From: Lentinus brumalis
Taxonomy: Eukaryota; Basidiomycota; Agaricomycetes; Polyporales; Polyporaceae
DNA: 64,000 nt
Direction: 5' to 3'
NCBI GenBank assembly: GCA_001792895.1
Contig: MARA01000076.1
Coordinates: 1-64,000 of the forward strand
A model generated the notes under the pieces. That model ran no database searches. It was not told the DNA's origin and saw nothing but the letters and a program-made list of their open reading frames with translations. Both the position numbers and the translations under genes were made by a program. How positions within the stretch are numbered: position 1 is the first letter of the stretch; the number at the start of each line of letters is the position of its first letter. Shown in pieces: positions 36,001 through 44,752 of the stretch.

Positions 36001-37080
36001 AAGACCGCATCGAACGCTTCGATCGCTACATGCTGCGTTACTTACAGACACTGCGCGGCCTTTTCAACCACCAGCTCGTACCTAACCACCACCTATCACT
36101 ACATCTCAGAGAGTGTCTGTCACTCTTCGGACCCGTGCATGGCTGGTGGGCCTTCCCCTTCGAACGGTATAACGGTCTCCTGGCGAATCTCAACAAAAAT
36201 AATAAGTCGGGTGAGCGCTGGTTGTACTATACAATTCACGTTCTATGTCTCACTTGTTCGCAGACAAAATGCCCCTGACTTTCATGCGGTACTTTTATAT
36301 TGGGGCTTACCTACGCTGGCTAGTCGGCATGACCAGTTGGCCGCGCTTGGACGCATTCCGCGATATGATGAAGGCCTTCAAGGACGCTGTCATGAGTACC
36401 CGTTCTGCTAGTGGCGTGCATGCCTCTGATCTCATCCCCCTTCGTGAGGACGAAGACCAGGTATCCGGTGTTCCTGCGTACGATGAGAAGAAAGAGGAGA
36501 AGCTTCCGCGCGAGCTATACGATGCACTTCTCAGGCTTACTTCGTCGGTTACCACTCCCTTCGCGTCGGTGCACCACCCTGCTCCCGGGCGCACACCGAT
36601 CCTGCACGACCGCGTCAACTACATCGGGAGCCTCACCCGTGATAGTAATGTGAAGTTCGCGACCCGCAAGGCTGGTCTTCGTGACTCGTTCATCATCTTC
36701 CGGGACCCGTCGGACGACTTCGAGTATCTGCGTGCAGGTCAAATCTCGGAAATCTTCCTGCACGGACGCATGGCGCAAGGCGAGCTCGTTGTGGAACCCT
36801 ACCTCCTCGTTGATGAGTATAGGATGCTGGACGAAGACGCCGCCCGGTTCGACCCTTACCGGCAGTTCGAGGACCTTGGTACACGTTTGTTTTACAGCGA
36901 CTTCACTACCAAGCGGTTGGTTCGTTTTCATGACGTCAACTGTCATTTTGCCGCTCTATTCTGCAGAGTTCATGGCATCGATGAGGACTGTGTGGTCGTG
37001 CGCTCACTGTGTCGGGTAAGGTCAAGTTGAGACTTGGAGTGGCGTACACATGCTCACTCGCACATGCGCTTCAGGATTAA
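33088..37080 (+). CDS. Tnp2-family (CACTA/EnSpm-like) transposase
   Basis: The model is 33088-33384, 33442-33492, 33556-33786, 33831-33981, 34033-35567, 35622-36210, 36264-37015 and 37075-37080: 3612 nt, 1203 aa. The third intron (44 nt, GTTCAG donor) is the weak point. Without it the frame breaks near 33800. The N-terminus has a CTCSICRRRL zinc-like motif. The core shows the Tnp2 signature: HLVFSLFIDWFNPFGNKKA, then ICMNLPP-type sequence, IIPGPKEPEVHQLNHLLRPL and AVVDAMHNLFLGE. Further on, FGPVHGWWAFPFERYNG is also typical of fungal Tnp2 proteins. It appears full length and would mobilise a CACTA-like element. It ends the plus-strand gene run. Confidence 0.85.
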
Positions 37081-38040
37081 CATAGTTGTTTCCGCGCCGA
37101 CCTCGCCCACAGTTCACGCGCGTTGACGTCCGCACCGCTTTGCTCTACTATACCTCAAGCCCTCCACAATGTGATGCTCGTTTGGGCCTTCACGCCGCTC
37201 TCTCTCGACTTGACTCCGTTCCTGGTCGGCCTCGCTCTGCTCTCCGTGGACTCACTCTCCCTCGCGTTGCATCCCCCAGCCGCGCTTTGGCTCCACTATG
37301 CTGTAGAGCGCATGTAACAGGGCGAGTGCATCTCTTAATTTTTGATTTTTGAACAACCTGGTCCTGACGTCGAGCTTCAGTTAATCTCTCATTCGCGCCA
37401 GCGTTCTGGCCTCGTGTTCACTCGCCTCTCCCTTTCCTCCAATCCGCGCTCAGTCGCCTCCACTCCGCTCTCGGTCGTCGCAGCGGGTACGCTCCGCACC
37501 GTCGGCGCCGCTGCCCTCGAGCATTACTTCATTACCGCCCCGCCGTTCACGTCTCCCTTCCTCGATCTGTTTACTTGCCTCCACTTTGCGCTTGATTGCA
37601 TCTACTTCGCTCGAAGTCGCTTCCACTTCTCCTTCGATTGCCTCCGCTTCGCTCTCCGTCCGATCGTGTCGCAGTGCAGCACTCTGCATTGCACCGCTGC
37701 CGCATCAGTCTACATTACATCACTTCGCCACGCGCCGTTCCCGTTTGCGCCGTCCCGCTCTTCCCTCCCGTATAATGATTCTACAGGTCTTTACCCTCCC
37801 TCCGCTCCTATGCACTCTGCGCCATACGACTTCCCTTCCACAACACTTCTAGTAGGGACAAATGCCCTCACTTCGCATCCACCTGCTCTCCTCTCCTCTC
37901 ACACCGCGCGTCTCCCCGTCCCGTCCTCCCAGAGGAATAAACTACTTTCCTGTCACCGCTCCCTATACCTTCTGCTTCCCTCCGCAGCGCGAGTGTGCAG
38001 TTGTCATATATTTTGGTGCTAGCTGATCTTGTACCGCTCT
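37081..38040. other. Pyrimidine-rich non-coding region
   Basis: This stretch is strongly C/T-biased on the plus strand with repeated TCCACT/CTCGCT-like words. It follows the Tnp2 stop and may be the 3' part of that transposon. Open frames here are low-complexity and unsupported. Confidence 0.4.
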
Positions 38041-38509
38041 AGTTGAGCACATTTACGCGCTCACTCCGGCCGGTCTGAAATGTTAACTTTCGGCCCGGAG
38101 GATAAGCGACCGCGGGGCATCCTTGAACACGCCTTACGGCCGATCTAAAACGTGGCCGACAGGTTACCGTTTTGGCTCATTTTGGCCCGTCCGAAGGGAA
38201 TCCCTTCGGCCCGTCATCTTGCTTACCTGAGCAGACCGTCCGAAATAGGCCTGAAAGTGAGACCGCGCCTTTCGGACCGTCCGAAAACCGTCCAAAAGGC
38301 GTCCAAAAGGCGGCCGAAACCGGCCAGAAATCAGGCCACGTGGTGCCACCTAGCAGTCGCCTTTTATCTCGTCTCACAATGAAGCCGCGATCATACAATG
38401 TGGATGGGCCAAAATTGGCCGGTTATTTGGGCGCCAAGGAAACCGCGGGACGCCATTTGCCGGCCAATTTCAGCCCGACCGAAAAGCGGATATGCCTGCC
38501 GTGTGTCTG
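38041..38509. repeat. Cluster of CGTCCGAAA / TTCGGCCCG motifs
   Basis: Short words CCGTCCGAAA, GTCCAAAAGGC and GGCCGAAA and their reverse complements (TTCGGCCCG, TTTCGGAC) recur on both strands. Subterminal motif clusters of this kind are typical of CACTA and some other DNA transposons. It lies between the Tnp2 gene and the retrotransposon, so it could be the right end of the Tnp2 element. Confidence 0.5.
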
Positions 38510-38514
38510 CTGTG

Positions 38515-38882
38515 TGTTACGAACAGCCTCCCCGGTACTATTCATTTCCTTTCCCAGTCATCCTATTGTTCGATCACCATGATTCCCATGGTCCCTCTCA
38601 CGCTATTGTCTTCATCCATGATGTCTCTCACGCTATTGTCTTCTGACACTATTGTTCCCTCATGTATATAAGACCACCAGCGCTACCTGGGGACCCTCAG
38701 TTTCGACCTCTTGTCCCCAGGTAAGCCAAGCTGTACTTCGCTCTGTAGATACCTCTCTCAATACATCTTGTCCCCAGCCCTGATCGTCGAGCATTGCTCC
38801 GCTCTCGCTGCACAAGTGCTCGTCGACGCCCCTGCTCGTCTCGTGAGTCTTTCCTGATCCCCCTCGACGATCAGTCGTAACA
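38515..38882 (+). repeat. 5' LTR
   Basis: Begins TGTTACGAAC and ends CGTAACA. It contains a TATA box at 38665 and two copies of a CTCACGCTATTGTCTTC-type unit near 38597 and 38627. Identical to the 3' LTR except one C in the run near 38860. Confidence 0.95.
38665..38672 (+). promoter_or_regulatory. TATA box of the LTR promoter
   Basis: GTATATAAGACC lies in the middle of the LTR where the U3 promoter should be. The same motif is at about 44531 in the 3' LTR and is kept in the decayed copy near 52680. Confidence 0.7.
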
Positions 38883-39762
38883 TTAGGTCGAAACTTCAAC
38901 ACGAGCACTGGCGTACTCCCCCCTTCCCCACCCTCCACCGGTTGATTGCTGGTTCTATAACCACGCGCTCGGTGTTGAGCTGTATCTGTCGCTGTTGGTT
39001 CTACAACCTACGTGCGCGGTACTACCCTCCTGGACCCCCACCGCTGTCCAGTAAGACTCTGAGGTCCACTGACAGGCGAAGGTCAGGTGAACTCGTGTTC
39101 TACCTGACGTCGACCTCTACACACTGGATCAGCCCCGTCCCTCTTGTGCCCCCTACAACCACGCCTTTCATTCAAGTGCGGTAGAAGATCATCACTGGCG
39201 CGGCACTGATCAGTGGTACATCTGTGATCAGCAACCTTGTCCAGAGCGACTACCTACCTGGGCATCAGACGCAAGTCTGGACCGACTCCATATCTACGTC
39301 TATCCCACACCTGAACAGGAGGAGCAGATCCGCCAGCGACTGACACAACCGGTTGCTACTACTACTGCTAGTGGACGCCCCCTACGTGAGGCAGTCCGCC
39401 TTTCGTCCAGCAGACCAGGTACCCGCCCGCCGAGCCGTCTCCCTAGCCGCACCAACACCCCTCCCACTGAGTCCCCACTCGGTGGATCCCGGATCCCTCT
39501 CCCCACTGCGCTCGTCCTTGCCAGCGAGCGTCTGCAACGTCGAGCATCAGGATCCTTCAGTCCAGTTGCCACCACCTCGGTACTGCCCCCTCAGTCCCAG
39601 CCGGAGGGACGACAACCTGACATCGTCCTCAACTCCCCGCCTCGGACTTCCCCACCACCTCTTCCTCCACGGAATCCTTCACGGACGACTACCCCTAGTG
39701 CTCCGTCGCAAGGCTCCTCGCACCCCACCACACCACCACCCATCACCCCCACTCTCCCCACC

Positions 39763-40596
39763 ATGACGGCTCCTTTTGACGTCACCAAGCTCCTGCCGGT
39801 TCTACTGCCTCGAGAGTACGATGGCAAGAATGCTCAGGAAGGCCTCACCTTCATCAGCAGCGCCACAGCCTATCACGGAGTTGCCACCAGGGCAGGAGTA
39901 GGCGCGAACCTGATCTGGATGGTCGTCTTGAACCGCCTCACAGGCGATGCTGCAAGCTGGGCCGGGCCGCATATCATCACGGCAGCCACAACTACTCCTT
40001 GGGCGGATGTCGCTGCATTCGAAGATGCGTTCAAGGCCCACTTCTGCGCCGTAGATGACAAGGAGGCAGCCACTGCTGAGCTGGTCAAGCTTTGCAAGGC
40101 TTCGCACAGGCTTGGCACGGTCAAGGAGTACACTGCTGAGTTCAATGCGGTGGCTGCTCGGACTGGGTTCTCCGATGACGACAAGCGCGAGCGCTACCGT
40201 GAAGGACTCCCCTATCGCATCAAGGACGAGTTCGCCACCACTGCTCACGACATCTCTACCCTTGTCAAGATGCAGACGGTTGCCTTGCAGATGGACCAGC
40301 ACCTGGCACGACGGTCAGAGGAGCGACCTCGCACCGGGAAGTTCCCAAAACGCGGCGAGAAGGTAGCTGCGAATAAGGAACGTCCTCCTACCTCCGGTCC
40401 CACCGGTTGCTTCGTCTGCGGACGAAACGGTCACAGGGCCGCCCAATGCCCGGAGAGGAAAGGCGGTCAACGCGCCGCAGCCTCCTCATCATCCTCCACG
40501 ACGTCGGATGAGGTGGTCGCCCTTCAGTTGCAGCTCAAGGCACTGGAGGAGCGCATTGCCACGCTGACGACGATGAAGGAGAAGGAGGGTTTTTGA
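39763..40596 (+). CDS. gag: Gag polyprotein of chromovirus
   Basis: 277 aa starting MTAPFDVTKLLPVLLP. A retrotransposon Gag-type helical domain fills residues 1-170. A CCHC zinc knuckle, CFVCGRNGHRAAQC, lies near residues 215-228 and should bind RNA in the virus-like particle. It stops at TGA 40594-40596 directly after the slippery heptamer. A leader of 880 bp precedes it. Confidence 0.92.
   Translation: MTAPFDVTKLLPVLLPREYDGKNAQEGLTFISSATAYHGVATRAGVGANLIWMVVLNRLTGDAASWAGPHIITAATTTPWADVAAFEDAFKAHFCAVDDKEAATAELVKLCKASHRLGTVKEYTAEFNAVAARTGFSDDDKRERYREGLPYRIKDEFATTAHDISTLVKMQTVALQMDQHLARRSEERPRTGKFPKRGEKVAANKERPPTSGPTGCFVCGRNGHRAAQCPERKGGQRAAASSSSSTTSDEVVALQLQLKALEERIATLTTMKEKEGF
40587..40593 (+). 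other. -1 ribosomal frameshift site G GGT TTT
   Basis: The last seven bases before the Gag stop are GGGTTTT, read as G GGT TTT TGA in the Gag frame. This is a canonical X XXY YYZ he​ptamer. Slipping back one base reads GGG TTT TTG ATT and enters the Pol frame without a gap. Confidence 0.8.
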
Positions 40597-43500
40597 TTCG
40601 AGCTGCGCTAGATGCCGCGCGCGCACGCTCATGTACCAATAGTCGTTATGCTGTACTGGGATCGTCGTTTATTTATGAGCTCAATCATGATGGACAACAC
40701 TTCCACATCCCAGTACGACTGAGCGGCAAGCGGCGAGAGAAGGATGTGGTGGCCATGGTTGACAGTGGGGCCACTACAAAGTTTTTGCATCGACGGTTTG
40801 TGGAGGAGAACCGTGTTGCTACGCGGAAGCTAGCATCCCCCATCCGTTTATACAACATCGACGGTACAGAGAACCGCGATGGCACGATTGCAGAGGTAGC
40901 CGTGCTAGGGATGACGATCGGGGACCACCAGGAGCAGGTGGTGTTTATGGTGACAGACGTAGGTGACGAGGATGTGATCATCGGCCTTGACTGGCTGCGC
41001 GAGCACAATCCGGAGATTGACTGGGAACGTGGCTCGCTGCGCCTATCCCGCTGCCCTTCAACATGCCATGCTAGTAAGAAGGCACCGGAACCTGCTGCAA
41101 CTGTGACGCGTGATACGGAGGTCAGGCTCACGGCGCGTTCACGTTCAGATCGGGTCCGGAAGGCCAAGAAGATTGGCAGGGTGTGTGCAGCGGTGATGGT
41201 CGAAGAGGTGGAGGACATTAATGAGCCACCATTGCCGAATGAGGAGGAGTGGGATGGATCTGAGCAAACCCTTCTGGATGCCTGGATGGAGGGGCGCAGC
41301 CTACAAGGCGCTCCTCAACTCTTTGTCTCTGCGAGCCATACCTATTCCCAGGAGCTCGCGGAACAGGAGTACCAGAAACGGGGGCCAGCTCGTCCTATCG
41401 AACAACTGGTGCCGGAACACTACCATGAGTACCTTAGTGTGTTTTCAAAGGAGGCGTCAGAACGGTTGCCCAACCATCGCCCCTATGATCATGCTATCGA
41501 GCTGGTTCCCGATGCCAAGATGTTCCACTCCAAGGTGTACCCTCTATCCCCGAACGAGCAAGTCGAGCTTGATAAGTTTCTTGAAGAGAACCTGGCCAAG
41601 GGTTACATTCGTGAGTCGAAGTCACCGATGTCCTCCCCCTTCTTCTTCGTCAAAAAGAAGGATGGCAGTCTTCGCCCTGTGCAGGACTATCGGAGGCTGA
41701 ACGACATCACCATTAAGAACCGTTACCCGCTGCCGCTGGTTTCGGAACTGATGGATCGACTCAAGAAGGCCAAGTACTTCACGAAGCTCGACATTCGCTG
41801 GGGGTACAACAACGTTCGCATAAAGACAGGCGACGAGTGGAAAGCGGCCTTCGTGACCAACCGGGGACTCTATGAGCCCACAGTCATGTTCTTTGGTCTG
41901 GCCAACTCCCCCAGCACCTTCTCTGCATTCATGAACGACATCTTCAAGGACCTCATCGTTCTTGGCAAGGTCACCGTCTATCTCGACGACATCCTCATCT
42001 TTACGAATGACCTTGCTGAACATCGCACCCTTGTCCGAGAGGTCCTGAAGCGTCTGAAGGAGCATGACCTGTTCTGTAAACCAGAGAAGTGCGAATTCGA
42101 GCAGACCAAAGTGGAGTACCTCGGGATGTTCGTGTCCGAGAACCAGGTCGAGATGGACCCGGTGAAGGTCAAGGGCATCGCAGACTGGCCAGTTCCCCGC
42201 AATGTGTCAGACATCAGGAAGTTTCGCGGCTTTGCGAACTTCTATCGTCGCTTCATCCGGAACTTCAGCGCCATCTGCAAGCCTCTAGACAGGCTGACCG
42301 GCAATGTCCCTTGGCAATGGGGAGAGGAGGAGCAGCGGGCATTTGAGGAGCTGAAGCAGTGCTTCCTGACAAGTCCCGTACTCCGCATCTACGACCCGGA
42401 CCGTCCCACACGAGTGGAAGTCGACGCCTCTGGGTTTGCCACAGGAGCGGTGCTGTCGCAGGAGGGGGAGGATGGAAAGTGGCACCCGATCGCCTTCCAC
42501 TCCGAATCCATGAATGATGCTGAGCGCAACTACGAGATCTATGACAAAGAGATGCTCGCAATCATTCGTGCCCTCCAGGCGTGGCGCCACTACCTCGAAG
42601 GACTGCCCAGTACATTCGAGATTCAGTCAGATCACAAGAATCTTGAATACTGGCGTACGGCGCAGAACCTCACCAGACGGCAGGCTCGATGGGCTCTCTA
42701 CCTCTCTCGTTTTGACTTCGTCATCACACACAAACCGGGCACATCTAACGGTCGAGCAGATGCACTATCCCGTCGCCCTGACCACCAGCGAGATGACGCA
42801 GATGACAACCAAGGTCGCACGGTGCTACAGCCTAGTCACTTCCGCTCTCTGGCTGCTAGACGTGGACATCTGGCCCTTGTACCGGAGAAGTCACTTCTGC
42901 GTCGGATCCGAGAGTGTGGAGACCGCGAGAAAGAGGTGGCAGAGGCACTGCGCAAGGTGGAACAACTCGGGCCAGCACGGCTGCAGAATGATCTGGTGGA
43001 CTGGAACGTCGAGCAAGGTCTTCTCCTCTATCGAGGCAAGGTCTACGTCCCCAACGATCGCGCACTACGGGCAGATATTGTTCGCCTGCACCACGACCTA
43101 CCACCCGCTGGGCACCCAGGCCAGTGGAAGACCATTGAGCTAGTAAGCCGCAACTACTGGTGGCCGGGTATGACACAGTTCATCAAAAACTATGTTGAGA
43201 CCTGTGACACCTGTCGACGAGGCAAGCCAATCCATGGCAAACGGCACGGTCAGCTGCAGCCAAACGAGATCCCAGACGGCCCTGGTCAGGTTGTGACCTG
43301 TGACTTCATCACCGGCCTACCAGAGGTTGATGGGTACAACGCGCTGCAGCTCATTGCGGACCGGCATGCGAAGCTAGTGCATCTCATTCCATGTCGAGAC
43401 GAGATCGATGCCGAGGGTGCGGCGAACAACTTCATACGGGAGTATTTCCGCCTCCATGGACTACCACGAAAGATCATCTCCGACCGTGGCCCCCAGTTCG

Positions 43501-44348
43501 CCAGCAAGCTCTTCCGTGCCATTCTTAAGGGTCTCGGCATTGAGAGTGCACTGTCCACTGCGTACCACCCCCAGACCGACGGACAGTCAGAGAGGTGGAA
43601 CCAGGAGGTGGAAGCCTACTTGCGGATGTTCTGCTCACGCCGCCGAGACGACTGGGTGCAGTGGTTGCCCATTGCAGAGTTTGCGTTCAACTCTCATGTC
43701 CACTCCTCTACGGGGTATTCACCCTTCTACCTGCTCTATGGGTTCGAGCCACAGTTCCACATCCCAATGCTACCCACTGAGGTTCCTGCAGCGGACAGTC
43801 GTCGCGAGGAACTCCGACGGGCCCGGGAGGATGCGACTGCAGCCTTGACGCTCACTGCGGAACGCATGAAGGCACACTTTGACCAGCATGCTCGAGACGC
43901 TCCGGTCTTTGAGCCAGGTCAGAAGGTGTGGCTGGACACTCGCAACCTGCGAGTCACAGGAATGCCTCGGAAGTTGGTGGACAGGTATGCAGGTCCCTAT
44001 CCAGTGGTACGCCGAGTTGGCAACCTTGCCTATGAACTCCGTCTACCAAAAGACCTACCCATCCATCCAGTCTTCCATGTGTCGCTGCTGCTGCCGCACA
44101 AGCACAGCTCCCTGCCGGGCCGGCACCCACCAGAGCCTGCACCGATTGAAGTGGAAGGAGAAGAGGAGTACGAAGTTGAACGGGTGCTGGAGTCTCGCCG
44201 CTATGGACGAGGAAGGAAGCTCCAGTACCTCGTACGGTGGAAGGGATGGGGTCCCGAACACGACAGCTGGGAGCCTGCAGAAAACCTGACCCATGCTCCA
44301 CAGCGGGTTATGGAATTCTACGCGCAACACCCAACATCCCACCGTTAG
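40593..44348 (+). CDS. pol: Pol polyprotein of chromovirus (PR-RT-RH-IN-chromodomain)
   Basis: An intact 1251-codon frame in -1 phase relative to Gag. Domains in order: aspartic protease (VAMVDSGATTKF, near 55); reverse transcriptase with YLDDILIF near 462; RNase H (RVEVDASGFATGAVL, near 608); integrase zinc finger (HHDLPPAGHPG to ETCDTCRRGK, near 832-875); integrase core D-D-E (VTCDFITGLP, IISDRGPQFASKLF, HPQTDGQSERWNQEVEAYLR); and a C-terminal chromodomain (YEVERVLESRR, YLVRWKGWGPEHDSWEPAEN) near 1190-1232. The chromodomain would steer insertion to heterochromatin. No defects are seen. It is probably made only as a Gag-Pol fusion. Confidence 0.96.
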   Translation: MIRAALDAARARSCTNSRYAVLGSSFIYELNHDGQHFHIPVRLSGKRREKDVVAMVDSGATTKFLHRRFVEENRVATRKLASPIRLYNIDGTENRDGTIAEVAVLGMTIGDHQEQVVFMVTDVGDEDVIIGLDWLREHNPEIDWERGSLRLSRCPSTCHASKKAPEPAATVTRDTEVRLTARSRSDRVRKAKKIGRVCAAVMVEEVEDINEPPLPNEEEWDGSEQTLLDAWMEGRSLQGAPQLFVSASHTYSQELAEQEYQKRGPARPIEQLVPEHYHEYLSVFSKEASERLPNHRPYDHAIELVPDAKMFHSKVYPLSPNEQVELDKFLEENLAKGYIRESKSPMSSPFFFVKKKDGSLRPVQDYRRLNDITIKNRYPLPLVSELMDRLKKAKYFTKLDIRWGYNNVRIKTGDEWKAAFVTNRGLYEPTVMFFGLANSPSTFSAFMNDIFKDLIVLGKVTVYLDDILIFTNDLAEHRTLVREVLKRLKEHDLFCKPEKCEFEQTKVEYLGMFVSENQVEMDPVKVKGIADWPVPRNVSDIRKFRGFANFYRRFIRNFSAICKPLDRLTGNVPWQWGEEEQRAFEELKQCFLTSPVLRIYDPDRPTRVEVDASGFATGAVLSQEGEDGKWHPIAFHSESMNDAERNYEIYDKEMLAIIRALQAWRHYLEGLPSTFEIQSDHKNLEYWRTAQNLTRRQARWALYLSRFDFVITHKPGTSNGRADALSRRPDHQRDDADDNQGRTVLQPSHFRSLAARRGHLALVPEKSLLRRIRECGDREKEVAEALRKVEQLGPARLQNDLVDWNVEQGLLLYRGKVYVPNDRALRADIVRLHHDLPPAGHPGQWKTIELVSRNYWWPGMTQFIKNYVETCDTCRRGKPIHGKRHGQLQPNEIPDGPGQVVTCDFITGLPEVDGYNALQLIADRHAKLVHLIPCRDEIDAEGAANNFIREYFRLHGLPRKIISDRGPQFASKLFRAILKGLGIESALSTAYHPQTDGQSERWNQEVEAYLRMFCSRRRDDWVQWLPIAEFAFNSHVHSSTGYSPFYLLYGFEPQFHIPMLPTEVPAADSRREELRRAREDATAALTLTAERMKAHFDQHARDAPVFEPGQKVWLDTRNLRVTGMPRKLVDRYAGPYPVVRRVGNLAYELRLPKDLPIHPVFHVSLLLPHKHSSLPGRHPPEPAPIEVEGEEEYEVERVLESRRYGRGRKLQYLVRWKGWGPEHDSWEPAENLTHAPQRVMEFYAQHPTSHR

Positions 44349-44368
44349 GTCGTGCGGACACGACCCTT

Positions 44369-44377
44369 GGGAGGGGG
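44369..44377 (+). other. Polypurine tract
   Basis: GGGAGGGGG sits just before the 3' LTR, the expected position for the plus-strand primer. Confidence 0.8.
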
Positions 44378-44380
44378 TAC

Positions 44381-44747
44381 TGTTACGAACAGCCTCCCCG
44401 GTACTATTCATTTCCTTTCCCAGTCATCCTATTGTTCGATCACCATGATTCCCATGGTCCCTCTCACGCTATTGTCTTCATCCATGATGTCTCTCACGCT
44501 ATTGTCTTCTGACACTATTGTTCCCTCATGTATATAAGACCACCAGCGCTACCTGGGGACCCTCAGTTTCGACCTCTTGTCCCCAGGTAAGCCAAGCTGT
44601 ACTTCGCTCTGTAGATACCTCTCTCAATACATCTTGTCCCCAGCCCTGATCGTCGAGCATTGCTCCGCTCTCGCTGCACAAGTGCTCGTCGACGCCCCTG
44701 CTCGTCTCGTGAGTCTTTCCTGATCCCCTCGACGATCAGTCGTAACA
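44381..44747 (+). repeat. 3' LTR
   Basis: 367 bp, same ends as the 5' LTR, one C shorter near 44727. Followed directly by the target duplication CTGTG. Confidence 0.95.
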
Positions 44748-44752
44748 CTGTG

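Larger units (their letters stand above)
38510..44752 (+). mobile_element. Full-length Ty3/gypsy chromovirus with target-site duplication
   Basis: The element proper is 38515-44747 (6233 bp), flanked by CTGTG at 38510-38514 and 44748-44752. Its LTRs start TGTTACGAACAG and end GTAACA. They are 368 and 367 bp and differ by a single missing C. Gag and Pol frames are intact and linked by a -1 slippery site. The Pol protein ends in a chromodomain, which defines a chromovirus. The sequence after the 5' LTR does not match the usual initiator-Met primer site, so the primer is unknown. A very recent, probably still active insertion. Confidence 0.95.

Noticed and set aside
37342..38022. 226-codon frame in the pyrimidine-rich region after the Tnp2 gene
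   Set aside because: Ser/Leu/Pro-rich translation of CT-biased DNA, no splice or start context, no domain.
38883..38905. Initiator-Met tRNA primer binding site after the 5' LTR
   Set aside because: The sequence after the LTR (TTAGGTCGAAAC) does not match the usual TGG-type complement. Another tRNA or self-priming is possible but cannot be shown.
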